This document shows positions 17,238-26,163 of a stretch of 64,000 nt of DNA, one piece after another. The notes under the pieces were generated by a model. That model was not told the origin of the DNA and made no database searches. It was given only the letters and a program-made list of their open reading frames with translations. The translations under genes were made by a program, and so were the position numbers. Source of the DNA: Pseudomonas frederiksbergensis (GTDB taxonomy: Bacteria; Pseudomonadota; Gammaproteobacteria; Pseudomonadales; Pseudomonadaceae); assembly GCF_001952935.1 (NCBI RefSeq), contig NZ_CP018320.1, forward strand, positions 1-64,000. Reading direction: 5' to 3'. Position 1 is the first letter of the stretch. Each line of letters opens with the position of its first letter.

Positions 17238-18269
17238 ATGCATTACCGCTCACTTGGCAAATCCGGTCTGCTCGTTTCCGAGCTGTGTTTTGGCACTATG
17301 AGCTTTGGCCAGCAGGGCTACTGGGAGAAAATCGGCGGGCTTGACCAGTCTGCCGCCCAGCGCCTGGTCGATATCGCGCTGGATGCCGGCATCAATTTTT
17401 TCGACAGCGCCGATGTCTATTCCTACGGCCAGTCTGAGGAGATCCTCGGCAAGACGCTCAAGGGCAAGCGCGACAAGGTGGTGTTGGCCACCAAAGTGCG
17501 CGGACGTATGAGCCAAGAGATCAACGACGTGGGCTTGAGTCGGCGCCACATCATTCAGAGCTGCGAGAACAGCCTCAGGCGTCTGGGCACCGATTATCTT
17601 GATCTCTACATAGTGCACAGCTTTGACTTCATGACGCCGTTAGAGGAAACGCTCTCGACGCTGAACGACCTGGTGCATTCTGGCAAGGTGCGCTACTTGG
17701 GTTGTTCGAATTACTTTGCGTGGCAACTGATGAAAGCGTTGTCCATCTCCGAGAGACACCATTGGGAGAAGTTCATTTCGTTGCAGGCTTATTACTCGCT
17801 GCTGTCGCGTGACGTGGAGATCGAACTCGCCCCGCTGTGCCGGGACCAGGGGCTGGGTATCACGCCTTGGTCGCCGTTGGGCGCGGGGTTTCTCACCGGC
17901 AAATACCCCCGTGGCGGCAAGGGCCCGCGGGGGGCCCGGCGCAGTAAGGAAGAACATAATTTCATTCAGATCGAAGAGGAAAAGGCCTACGCGATCCTGG
18001 ACGAGGTGCAGCGCATCGCCAAGTTGCGCGGGGTGAGTTCGGCGCAGGTCTCGCTCAATTATCTGCTGCGCAAGTCGCCCGTCAGTTCGGTGATTATCGG
18101 CGCCACCAAACCCGAGCAGTTGCAGGACAACCTGAAGACTGTCGATTGGCAGCTTTCGGCTGAGGAGGTCGCCGCACTTGATGAGATCAGCACACCGCCG
18201 CGACTGTATCCACACTGGATGCTCGAGTTCACCCGCCTCGACCGCGACAACCCGGCAATGATCATGTAA
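17238..18269 (+). CDS. Aldo/keto reductase
   Basis: A 343-aa NADPH-dependent reductase of the (beta/alpha)8 AKR superfamily. The catalytic tetrad can be read: Asp and Tyr in FFDSADVYSYGQSEE, Lys in VLATKVRG, His in DLYIVHSFD. The cofactor end has SSVIIGATKPEQLQDNL. Start chosen for AACAGGAGTGACACATC upstream. It probably reduces aldehydes or ketones. It follows 250 bp of decayed sequence after the LigB fragment and belongs to the same detoxification-like island as the GST and ene-reductase. Confidence 0.92.
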   Translation: MHYRSLGKSGLLVSELCFGTMSFGQQGYWEKIGGLDQSAAQRLVDIALDAGINFFDSADVYSYGQSEEILGKTLKGKRDKVVLATKVRGRMSQEINDVGLSRRHIIQSCENSLRRLGTDYLDLYIVHSFDFMTPLEETLSTLNDLVHSGKVRYLGCSNYFAWQLMKALSISERHHWEKFISLQAYYSLLSRDVEIELAPLCRDQGLGITPWSPLGAGFLTGKYPRGGKGPRGARRSKEEHNFIQIEEEKAYAILDEVQRIAKLRGVSSAQVSLNYLLRKSPVSSVIIGATKPEQLQDNLKTVDWQLSAEEVAALDEISTPPRLYPHWMLEFTRLDRDNPAMIM

Positions 18270-18321
18270 TTGATCGGCGCGCACTGTGGTGCAGATTGAT
18301 GCACCCATCAAATCGGATGCG

Positions 18322-18435
18322 GGCGGATTCGACTTTCAGCTTGAACGTGTCAATCTGCAAGGTGCCGAGATTGAAACCGGCGCCGATTACAACTCCATCA
18401 ACCCCGGCGGCTATGTCTCTGCTTTGCAACTCGAT
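18322..18435 (+). pseudogene. GST internal fragment
   Basis: About 38 codons reading GFDFQLERVNLQGAEIETG and then YNSINPGGYVSALQLD align with residues of the intact GST at 15161, but too divergent for a recent copy. Both ends are missing. It is followed by a LigB-type fragment, repeating on a small scale the GST-then-LigB order of 15161-16990. Confidence 0.75.
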
Positions 18436-18451
18436 CGGCACAATAAGGAAA

Positions 18452-18598
18452 ACGCTGCGCCAGCCCGCGCCTTTAATTTCTCACGGTGGCGGGCCCTGCT
18501 TCTTCATGGACTGGGACCCGCCCGACACCTGGGCGCGGCATCGCGCCTTTCTGGGACGGTTGCCGGCCACTCTGCCCGAACGGTCGCGCACCCTGCTG
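18452..18598 (+). pseudogene. LigB/DODA-type extradiol dioxygenase fragment
   Basis: The frame reads PAPLISHGGGPCFFMDWD followed by PPDTWARHRAFLGRLPAT, the N-terminal signature of the DODA/LigB-like family, then is cut near 18598 where the GIY-YIG remnant begins on the other strand. It resembles the fragment at 16854 but is better preserved. Confidence 0.75.
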
Positions 18599-18609
18599 CA
18601 CCTTCCTTG

Positions 18610-18800
18610 TTCGAGACGTGGTTCTTCAGCCGGTCACCGACGGGGTCGGCCTCCCCGATGTAGATCGTTTCTTCGGCGGCATTGCCGACAAGGATGTAGA
18701 TGCCGACTTGCGAGAAGCCCGGCTCCTGCTTCAACAGGTGTAAAAGCTCTTTGTTGAGACAACGCCGTACCCTGACCAGTTCGATTTGTCGAGGTGATGA
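18610..18800 (-). pseudogene. GIY-YIG domain protein fragment
   Basis: The - strand reads ELLHLLKQEPGFSQVGIYIL, then a short spacer and TIYIGEADPVGDRLKNH, the two Tyr-containing strands and following Arg of the GIY-YIG nuclease fold. No start is seen, and homology stops at the junction with the LigB fragment. Inactive remnant. Confidence 0.7.
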
Positions 18801-18856
18801 ATGCCCTCGGGGTCTCCGGATGTTGCGAAAAGAGTAATAGAAAATGGCTGCATTGA

Positions 18857-19911
18857 TTAGCCCCAGGCTGCGCTAATCAGGGTGGCGAGATCGCGCCGCG
18901 ACAAGACTTCTGTGAATTCACGCCAATCCCTGTCCGATGGCATCATCGTGCCGGTGTAGCGCAGGTCGAAGCCTGTCGCTGTCTTCTGGGCATTGATGTA
19001 CTCGTCCAACTGTTCACCGAGTGTTTCGATGTCATCGATCCACTCGTCCTTGATGGTGTCAGCCAGCGACCCGAAGAGGTCGTAGCGGTTCTTCATGCGC
19101 TCGGACAGGCGCTCGTAGATCTTTTCGTCCACGGTCTGCTCGAACACAAGGTTCAGCATATCCACGGTTTCACGCCGCTGTCCGAAGCGTTTGATCCGGC
19201 CAATCCGCTGTCCGAGGCGCGTTGGGTTCCACGGCAGATCGACGTTGATCAGCGTGCCCAAGGTTTGCAGGTTCAAGCCTTTCGCAGGCGGCATCGGTAG
19301 CTATCATGACGCGAATCTGGTGCTCGGCGACCATCGGCTTCAAGGTTTCACGCTCGACACTCACGCTGTCGCCGCGCTGGTACAGACGGCTCCGATCCAC
19401 ACCCGCATAAAGGCCGACAGCTTCTTCCGGGTGGCGCGCCGCCAGCGAGTCCGCCAGCCACTTCGCTGTGTCGTAGTACTGCTGAAGATGATGACGCCCA
19501 ATCCCAGCCATTTCTCCTTGTCGAGAAAATGGACGACGGTCTCCATCTTCGTATCGGCTTCTAACCGCTCGAGTCGGGTGATCAGCCTCTGCAATCGCTC
19601 CATTGGCAGCCACCAGATAGGCGTAGTCGCCCTCGGCCAGTCTCTCCGGCTGGCTGATGGCCGTCACCGGCACACCGATGGCATCGACCTCGCTGGCAGG
19701 CAAGGCTGCATCGAGCGTGAGCAGTGGCGCATAGTCCTCGCTCACCACGGCAGTGATGTCGGCGCTGGATGCGGTGGCCAGTTGCCAATTCAACTGCCCG
19801 GTTCCACCAGCGGCGGCTAGCGCACCGAGATAGGTGTCCGTGTCGGTCAGGTAGGGGAGCCCGCAGAATTCGGAAAAAATCGTACGCTAACAGTTCAAGT
19901 GTCCCGGCCAC
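18857..19911 (-). pseudogene. SNF2-type helicase, C-terminal part with frameshifts
   Basis: Three - strand frames add up to one protein. The last (18857-19294) gives GLNLQTLGTLINVDLPWNPT, RIGRIKRFGQRRETV (helicase motif VI) and a charged C-terminal tail; a middle part gives LITRLERLEADTKMETVVHF and YYDTAKWLADSLAARHPEEA; and an upstream part contains ADITAVVSEDYAPLL. The motif I/II ATPase half is absent. Frame changes near 19300, 19500 and 19600 make it non-functional. It may come from a phage-defence or restriction-like helicase system, which I cannot confirm from this half. Confidence 0.75.
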
Positions 19912-19986
19912 GCCTGACTGTAGCTTGTTGACTGGTCAATCGGTCTCGCGGGTAAAGCGATAGAACAAGTTCGGCTCGCTGACCAC

Positions 19987-20898
19987 TTACAAATACCCTT
20001 TATCGTCGATGGTTGCGCCTTCGGCTTGGGGTATACCTTTCAGCAAACCAGCAAACCCCCTCTCCAAGGAGCGGAAACTCACCACCTTGCCCTCATCGGT
20101 CATTTCAATCAGCAGTTTCGACTCGTCGCTTAGCAATATCAGATGACCGCTCTGTTGATCGAAGACGACCGAAGACAAGTCAGTGGCAAATACCTTGTCT
20201 TTTACTAAGCTGGACAGGTCGCGGACGTGCAGGGAAAAACCTCCTGCCAGACTGGTACGAAGGCCGCTCACCTCAAGCAATTGGCGAGGGTCACGCTCCT
20301 TGGTCACAAACAGGCGGTCACCTTCCAGGTCGTAGGCGAGCCCTTCAAGGCCTTTGTTGTCCTCTTTGCCAAGCGCCAAGGTCAGGATTGGATACTGGTT
20401 TCGGCTCAATGAGCGGTCAGAAGAAAGCTTGCCGTCTTCGTCGATGAGGACATCCACGATAACCAGGCTCTGCCGACGCTCCTCGGCAATTACCAATTGA
20501 CCGTTGCCGGCATAAGACACCGCTTCCACATCGTGGAAGCCATCCAGGCTGTAACGTCGCTCCACGTCACCGTCACGGCTGAGGGCCAGCAGTTCGTTCG
20601 GGCCATTGGTAACCGCCCACAGCAGTTTTAGATCAGGGTCGAAGGTCAGGCCCGAAAGGTTATTGTCCACACCGGGAACCGGCTTAACATCCAGCTCAAC
20701 CCGATAGCCAGGCAGCCACACAGAGCGTTCCTGCCAATCGTCGGTGTGCCAGTAGGTCGTGATCCAGAAGTACAAGCGATCATCAAGGTGATGGGTGCGG
20801 ACTTGGAATACGGTGAGCAACACCAGGCACAGCAGCGTCCACATCCAGATGCTTGCTTTCCGTGTTCGGCCCAGCCAGTTTTTTGCCAACAAATACAT
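19987..20898 (-). CDS. SdiA-regulated-like beta-propeller protein, C-terminal nonsense
   Basis: From the Met at 20898 (MYLLAKNWLGRTRKASIW) the protein has one N-terminal membrane anchor (MWTLLCLVLLTVFQV) and a periplasmic domain with repeated beta-propeller blades such as LSGLTFDPDLKLLWAVTN and KGLEGLAYDLEGDRLFVTKE, as in the SdiA-regulated/YjiK family. A TAA follows KGYL, but the frame continues VVSEPNLFYRF to a second stop at 19937, which is the normal family C-terminus; so a nonsense change removes about 16 residues. It follows the DksA-like gene after a short gap. Confidence 0.8.
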   Translation of the reverse strand: MYLLAKNWLGRTRKASIWMWTLLCLVLLTVFQVRTHHLDDRLYFWITTYWHTDDWQERSVWLPGYRVELDVKPVPGVDNNLSGLTFDPDLKLLWAVTNGPNELLALSRDGDVERRYSLDGFHDVEAVSYAGNGQLVIAEERRQSLVIVDVLIDEDGKLSSDRSLSRNQYPILTLALGKEDNKGLEGLAYDLEGDRLFVTKERDPRQLLEVSGLRTSLAGGFSLHVRDLSSLVKDKVFATDLSSVVFDQQSGHLILLSDESKLLIEMTDEGKVVSFRSLERGFAGLLKGIPQAEGATIDDKGYL

Positions 20899-20944
20899 TC
20901 GGAACCTCGTTAATCGGGGCTGACGCCACGAGCTGTCATGGGGT

Positions 20945-21304
20945 TCAACCCGACTCGACGCGACTGGCACAGGTGATACACAGTGGCGTGGCCGGATCAA
21001 ACACCAGGCGACCCAGGGCGATCAACGCGCCGCATTGGTTACACCAGCCATACTCACCCTTATGCCAGCGCTTGAGGGCCTGTTGGAGGCGGACGCGTTC
21101 ATGCTGCGCCCGACCTCGGATGGCATCGTTCATTGCTTGCTGCTGGAGTGCGTCCATCCTCGACAGACGCCCTACCTTGCTTTGATCCAGCTCTACCGAT
21201 TGCGAGCGAGATTCAGCGTCTTCCAGCAATCGATCCAGCTCGGCAGCGCGCTGTTCCAGCAGGGTCTTGAAATGGGCAAGATTGAGGGCGTCGTCCATGG
21301 CCAT
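20945..21304 (-). CDS. DksA/TraR-family zinc-finger protein
   Basis: A 119-aa protein with an N-terminal helical coiled-coil region (FKTLLEQRAAELDRLLEDAE) and a C-terminal four-Cys zinc finger, CNQCGALI with CITCASR. Family members bind RNA polymerase in the secondary channel and modify transcription in stress. The ATG overlaps the stop of the universal stress gene (TAATG), so the two are translationally coupled. Together with the propeller gene they form a stress-type module also carried by other mobile elements. Confidence 0.88.
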   Translation of the reverse strand: MAMDDALNLAHFKTLLEQRAAELDRLLEDAESRSQSVELDQSKVGRLSRMDALQQQAMNDAIRGRAQHERVRLQQALKRWHKGEYGWCNQCGALIALGRLVFDPATPLCITCASRVESG

Positions 21305-22059
21305 TAGCGGAGCAGCAACAGCGGACTGGTGGTTGTGCGAAGCATGCTGGTCGTGGTGCTGCCGACCAGGAATTGCCGGATACGTGAATGTCCATAGGCC
21401 CCCATCACCAGCAGATCGATGCCATGCTCTTTCTGATAGGCGTGCAAGGTAGGCTCTATCTCACCGCTCCGGGTATCGGCACGAACAGTGAAGCCGACGT
21501 TGATCAGCACTTTCTGCGCCCAGTCCAGCTGTGCGGACGCTTCATCGCTTACGGTGCCAACCATGACCAGGTGGATCGGCAACCCCTTCAGCAGCGGGCT
21601 GGCTGCCCGCATCTCCACCCCCTTGCGGGTAGTAGCTCCGCCATCGAATGCCAGCATCGCGCTCTTGGGCTTTTGGAAGCTGGCCGGGGTGACGAGGATC
21701 GGCCGGTGCATGATACGAATCACGCTTTCCAGCTGGCTCCCGACATGCTGACTCAGACCACCGCTAGATTCGCCCTGGCGACCGATGACCAGCAGGCGCG
21801 TTTCGCTTTGCAGCTCTTGCAGGCTTTCCAGCAAATCGCCATGACGTTGCTTGGACTCCGGCGCGGTCACACCATACGTCATGGCTCGCTCTTTCGCGGC
21901 CGCTAACATGATCCGCCCCTGCTCCAGGGCCAACTTGCCGCGCTGTTCATCCAGGGAAGCAAGCTCATCGAGCAGATGCTCGCGGCTGCAAAGGCCGATA
22001 TTACCACTCAAGTCGGCCGCAACTGGGTACTGGCGCTGATCCAGCATGGCGCAGGCCAT
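21304..22059 (-). CDS. Universal stress protein, tandem Usp domains, 5'-truncated
   Basis: A 251-aa frame with the end of a first Usp domain (RLLVIGRQGESSGGLSQHVG then ESVIRIMHRPILVTP) and a complete second one (SAMLAFDGGATTRKGVEMRA to LLVMGAYGHSRIRQFLVGST and a hydrophobic final strand). Both ATP-binding G-x2-G-x9-G type loops are present. The first strand of domain 1 is missing: the visible start is DQLHMACAMLDQ, which in full-length relatives lies about 30 residues in. So the gene was probably cut at its 5' end near 22060-22090 and its promoter lost. Confidence 0.82.
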   Translation of the reverse strand: MACAMLDQRQYPVAADLSGNIGLCSREHLLDELASLDEQRGKLALEQGRIMLAAAKERAMTYGVTAPESKQRHGDLLESLQELQSETRLLVIGRQGESSGGLSQHVGSQLESVIRIMHRPILVTPASFQKPKSAMLAFDGGATTRKGVEMRAASPLLKGLPIHLVMVGTVSDEASAQLDWAQKVLINVGFTVRADTRSGEIEPTLHAYQKEHGIDLLVMGAYGHSRIRQFLVGSTTTSMLRTTTSPLLLLR

Positions 22060-22336
22060 GTGCAGCTGGTCGATACGAGGTCAAATTGTCGGATGTAGGG
22101 GAGCTGTGGCGGGTGTTAAAACCGAAAGCACAGCAGAGCGCGACCGCTGGCAGAGCAAGCAGTCACAGATGATGCGGGGGGCGAAGCGCTATGGCGGCGT
22201 AGGCAGCCAGATCATGTTTTGCAGGGTAAGCATGAGGTCTTATCGAGTGTCTTTGGTAACTCAATGGCCGCGACAGCCTACAGGAAGAGAGCAATTTCTG
22301 CGAGTCAACCCCCGACTAGGGCGTCCTGCTTGGATG
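22060..22336. other. Junction region between usp and phage-tail remnant
   Basis: About 280 bp with no supported gene. It probably holds the breakpoint that removed the 5' end of the usp gene. Confidence 0.4.
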
Positions 22337-23320
22337 TCAGCCTGAGCTATACCCTAACTGGATGTCAGGCAGCCGGGCAGCCAGCGGCCCGTAGTTGACG
22401 CCAGAGTAGTCGCGGCGTTGATTGATCACGCCGCCTTGCAACTGGATGGCGGCCAGGTTCTCGACCGTGACGGCAGCATCACCGCCGGTCTGCCAGTCGG
22501 TGTAGACCACCGTTAATTCGTTGGGCAGCTCGCCCCACTGGGCGCACTCGAAGCGTTCCAGCCGCACGATTTCGTCAGGCCCCAACTGCGGCAGGCTGTC
22601 GATCCAATAGTCGTCGCGCAGCAGCTTGAGCTCGAATGTGCCTGGCTCCGGGCCGGTGTAGAGGATGCCGCCAATGTGGTCGATGAAGCTCTCGATGGGC
22701 TGCTGGCGCGTCCAGATCAGATTGAGGCCGAAGCCCTCGCTCGACAAAGCCCACGCCTCGTTCCAGAAACTCCAACCGATGGTGCTCTGCGGATAGCCCA
22801 TGCCCAATGCGGGTCGGTGAGGCACTGCACCAGAATGTGGGCTGGATTCATGCCGACGCTAATCTCGCGCCCTTCGTCCTCATCCCAGGTACGCACCTCG
22901 GTATTCCACTCCATCCACGGCGCATCCAACCACCCCGCCGTGAAGCGCCGGACGCGCACTGCCCACGGTTTGATGTTCGGGTTGTTGGCCGCGAACTTGC
23001 TCGTTACCAAGGACAGCACGCCCCGGAATGCCGGAATGGAACTGCCGAGACGACTCATCAGGTTGTCGTTGCGCCCCTGACCGGCATGACCAGACAGCAC
23101 ATCAATGGTGCCGACCACGCCGCTCTCGCGCTCGTCGCCGCCAAACAGGGTGGGCTTGTTGATGGAGAGGCTGGTCAGCGGCGCGCGGTCGGCATCACCC
23201 CACGCGGTACGGTCGCCCATCTGGATTTCCTGCACAGCATCGACGGGCCCCTTGCACAAGGCCAGATGCAGTCCCATACGGTAGCGATATCCGACGGTTT
23301 GCTTTTTAACCCACTAACTG
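22337..23320 (-). pseudogene. Prophage tail (tip-attachment J-like) protein fragment
   Basis: Two - strand frames join near 22805: the first reads MGLHLALCKGPVDAVQEIQM and ends NPAHILVQCLTDPHW; the second continues GMGYPQSTIGWSFWNEA, RQQPIESFIDHIGGILYTG and NELTVVYTDWQTGG. This is the N-terminal third of a large siphophage tail-tip protein, which normally exceeds 1000 aa. The frame change and truncation at both ends mark it as dead. No other phage gene is near. Confidence 0.75.
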
Positions 23321-23457
23321 AGCAGCAACGTTCAACGAAGGGCCGAGAAACCACTCAATGTGGTGAGTCGGTTCTTAGGCGATGGCCGTTTCTGAATTCA
23401 GGTCAGCTGAAAAACCGACTTTTTCAACAGAATCGGCCATAAGCAGTCAGTCCGTAT

Positions 23458-24372
23458 CTAGGTTTCCGCCGCCTCAGCCAGCAGCCAATCTCGGAAGGTT
23501 GTCAGCCTTGGCAAGCTGACGCATTCCGGGCGGTAGACAACGTAATAAGCCAAATCTGATGCAACGCTGATCTCTGGAAACAGCCGAATCAGGCGGCCAC
23601 TCGCCAAGTCATCACGCGCCATAACGCCTCGTGCTAGGGCGACTCCGTGCCCTTCGGCAGCAGCCTGCAATACAGCAGCAGAGTTGTTGATTTTCATGCC
23701 GCGAAGGGTGGTCGTCTCCGTCACACCAGCTTGTTGCATCCAGCTCTCCCAGGTCGGGAAGCCTGAGTGGTTATCCATCGAGAGATCGTGGATCAATATC
23801 TCCCGGACCAAGTCATTGGGCTTCTGCAGGCAAAAGCGCTCTCGCCGCAATTGTGGTGAGCATACCGGGTAAATCTCTTCATCCATCATCTTCTCGGCGG
23901 CCAGTCCAGGCCACTTGCCCGTGCCATAGCGCACGCCAATGTCGACTTGCTGAGCAACGAAATCTACCGGCTTGAGGTTGGTGTCTAGCCGCACGTCCGT
24001 ATCAGGGCAGATGGCCTGGAAGCGGTCGATCCGAGGCAGCAGCCACTTGACGGCGAAGGCCGGGCTAACGGCCACGGTAAGCACGCAACTGACCGAGCAC
24101 TCCTGAAGCCGCTCCATCCCTAGGGTCAGTCTGTCGAAACCTGCTCGAATATCCGGCAGAGCACGTTCGGCCGCATCCGTGGGGATCAACCGTGCTTTGC
24201 CGCTGGTACTGCGGACAAAAAGATGAGTGCCTAGCCAATCCTCGAGTGTGCGCACGAGCTGACCAACCGCTGCCGGCGTGACGTGCAGCTCGGCTGCAGC
24301 CGCAGAAAAGCTCTGGTGGCGGGCACTGGCTTCAAAAGCGCGCAGCGCGTTGAGATGAACTGGAGCCTTCAT
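23458..24372 (-). CDS. LysR-family regulator (GcvA-like)
   Basis: A 304-aa LysR-type protein. The N-terminal winged HTH is MKAPVHLNALRAFEASARHQ then FSAAAAELHVTPAAVGQLVR, the arrangement typical of the GcvA branch, followed by the linker helix LEDWLGTHLFVRS. The effector domain starts near VLTVAVSPAFAVKWLLPR. It is divergent from the SDR gene at 24677, with about 300 bp between, so it probably regulates that operon and itself. The inducer is unknown. Confidence 0.9.
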   Translation of the reverse strand: MKAPVHLNALRAFEASARHQSFSAAAAELHVTPAAVGQLVRTLEDWLGTHLFVRSTSGKARLIPTDAAERALPDIRAGFDRLTLGMERLQECSVSCVLTVAVSPAFAVKWLLPRIDRFQAICPDTDVRLDTNLKPVDFVAQQVDIGVRYGTGKWPGLAAEKMMDEEIYPVCSPQLRRERFCLQKPNDLVREILIHDLSMDNHSGFPTWESWMQQAGVTETTTLRGMKINNSAAVLQAAAEGHGVALARGVMARDDLASGRLIRLFPEISVASDLAYYVVYRPECVSLPRLTTFRDWLLAEAAET

Positions 24373-24676
24373 ATCGATAAAGAATTTCTTTAGTGGTGAG
24401 AAATTTTATCTCGTTTGTTGGCGGAATTGAAAGCGAGGAATATTCGCTCCAAGGCAAAGTGTGCTGCGGCTAAACTACTCGAAGTCGGCGGAAAGTTTCT
24501 GGAGTTTAGCTAAGGTGGAAAATTTTTCTTCCTGCCCTTTAGTTTCCAGATAGCCACGTTGCACTGGCCCATAGAGGGCACGAACTGCCTGCCGGTGTCG
24601 GCGTCTTAGGCAAGTGACTCGCCCCAATCCCCGTTAACCAGGTACCTGCCGTGGGCAGGTGCAAAGAGGTCTCCCA
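24373..24676. promoter_or_regulatory. Divergent regulatory region lysR / SDR
   Basis: About 300 bp between the divergent lysR and SDR starts. AT-rich runs near lysR (AAGAATTTCTTTAG, 24380-24393) suggest its promoter. A LysR operator of the T-N11-A kind is expected here but I could not choose one. Confidence 0.4.
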
Positions 24677-25450
24677 ATGAGCAACCAATTCAACGGTAAG
24701 AAACTGCTGGTCGTCGGTGGCACCAGTGGCATGGGTCTGGAAACTGCACGCCAGTTTCTCTCTGAAGGCGGCAGCGTAGTCATCATCGGTAACCGTCCTG
24801 AAAAAACCGAAGAGGCTCGTAAAGACCTCTCCGCTCAGGGAAACGTGACTGCTCTTACTGCAGATCTGACCAGCGACGAAGGCCTGGCCAAACTGATCAA
24901 GACCATCAGCCAGCAGCACTCGGATATCGACATGCTAGTGAACGCTGCCGGTGTGTTCTTCCCGAAACCTTTCCTGGAACACCAGGATGCGGACTACGAC
25001 CAGTACATGAAGCTGAACAAGGCGTTCTTCTTTATCACCCAAAAGGTTACCGCCAACCTGGTTGAGCAAAACCGTCCAGGCGCCATCGTGAACATCGGCT
25101 CGATGTGGGCCAAGCAAGCGATCGCCGCCACCCCGTCATCTGCCTACTCCATGGCTAAGGCCGGCCTGCATTCCCTGACTCAGCACCTAGCGATGGAACT
25201 AGCTTCGAAGAACATCCGCGTGAATGCCGTTTCCCCGGCAGTTGTGCAAACCCCGATCTACGAAGGCTTCATCCCGAAAGCGGAAGTGCATAGCGCGCTG
25301 CAGGGCTTCAACAGTTTCCACCCGATAGGCCGTGTTGGCACTCCGCAGGACGTGGCTGGTATAGTTGTCTTCCTCCTCTCCGAGCAAGCCAGCTGGGTTA
25401 CCGGCGCAATCTGGGACGTCGATGGTGGTGTTATGGCTGGTCGCAACTAA
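24677..25450 (+). CDS. Short-chain dehydrogenase/reductase
   Basis: A 257-aa SDR. The cofactor motif is VVGGTSGMGLETARQF (a GG-T-S-G-M-G variant), with VNAAGVFFPKPF; the catalytic Ser lies in VNIGSMWAKQ and the Tyr/Lys in SAYSMAKAGL; the C-terminus WVTGAIWDVDGGVMAG is normal for classical SDRs. I chose the Met of MSNQFNGKKL at 24677 because the SDR fold starts at once. It is the first gene of a LysR-controlled operon with the small damaged gene and osmC. Substrate unknown. Confidence 0.9.
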   Translation: MSNQFNGKKLLVVGGTSGMGLETARQFLSEGGSVVIIGNRPEKTEEARKDLSAQGNVTALTADLTSDEGLAKLIKTISQQHSDIDMLVNAAGVFFPKPFLEHQDADYDQYMKLNKAFFFITQKVTANLVEQNRPGAIVNIGSMWAKQAIAATPSSAYSMAKAGLHSLTQHLAMELASKNIRVNAVSPAVVQTPIYEGFIPKAEVHSALQGFNSFHPIGRVGTPQDVAGIVVFLLSEQASWVTGAIWDVDGGVMAGRN

Positions 25451-25523
25451 GACCTGGGCCCAGTTGCCAAGGATCGGGACAGGAAATGCGGAACCACTCA
25501 CTTCGTAAATCTGGAGATCCAAC

Positions 25524-25802
25524 ATGGTCTATCTACAGATCACGCTGATGATCGAGCGCACTAATCGTGCTGCTGCCTGCATTTACCAACAGTACAAGGA
25601 GACGTTCCTGGAGAAGATCCAAGGCGCAAAGTCCAAGACACAGCTGGTACGCGACGAAGAAGTGTAGGTGCTGCATTGCTTCGACACGCTGGAGAACGCC
25701 AACGCCTACCTGCAAAGCGAGTTGTTCGCCGCTGACGTAGTCGGCGGCCTCAAGCCCCTGCTGGCTGCCGAACCCGACGTACATACCTACACCGCCATCT
25801 GA
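25524..25802 (+). pseudogene. Small ABM-like protein interrupted by an amber codon
   Basis: ATG at 25524 begins MVYLQITLMIERTNRAA and a frame of 92 codons ends at 25802, broken once by TAG after RDEEV; it resumes VLHCFDTLENANAYLQSE. The pattern (two halves ending in a short strand with HTYTAI) resembles the ferredoxin-like fold of antibiotic-biosynthesis-monooxygenase proteins, but this is a weak guess. A one-base C to T change of CAG would explain the stop. It lies 7 bp before osmC. Confidence 0.55.
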
Positions 25803-25809
25803 GGAGCTC

Positions 25810-26163
25810 GTGATTACAACTGCTTTGCTCAACGGCATTTATCTGAACGCTCTGGTGGAGGCAGGCAACGCCAGTCGAGCAAATCGGGAAACTACCAAGT
25901 TCACTCTGTCTTTGAACGGGACGTGGGACGGCGGCAGCAAAATGACTGCAAGCACTGGAGCTGCATTCATGGGTGGGCAGCGTGATGAGGCGCGAGCCGG
26001 CCGCTTCACACTCGTCAGCGATGAGCCTGTACCATTGGGTACGGACACTGGTGCCAGCCTTCTCGAGTACGAGCTGCAAGCACTCGCCTCCTGCTACACA
26101 GTCACCATTGCTATGGCTGCTGCACGGCGCGGGATCGAGCTGGAGAGCGTTCAGCTAGAGCTC
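25810..26163 (+). pseudogene. OsmC-family protein, 3' end lost at IS3 remnant
   Basis: From the GTG at 25810 (with GAGGAG just upstream) the product carries the OsmC/Ohr core: FTLVSDEPVPLGTDTGASLL, then ALASCYTVTIAMAAARRGIE with the active Cys, then ESVQLEL. After that the reading frame runs into the IS3 fragment. OsmC proteins reduce organic hydroperoxides with paired Cys; here only the second Cys region is present and the C-terminal third is gone. Confidence 0.8.
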
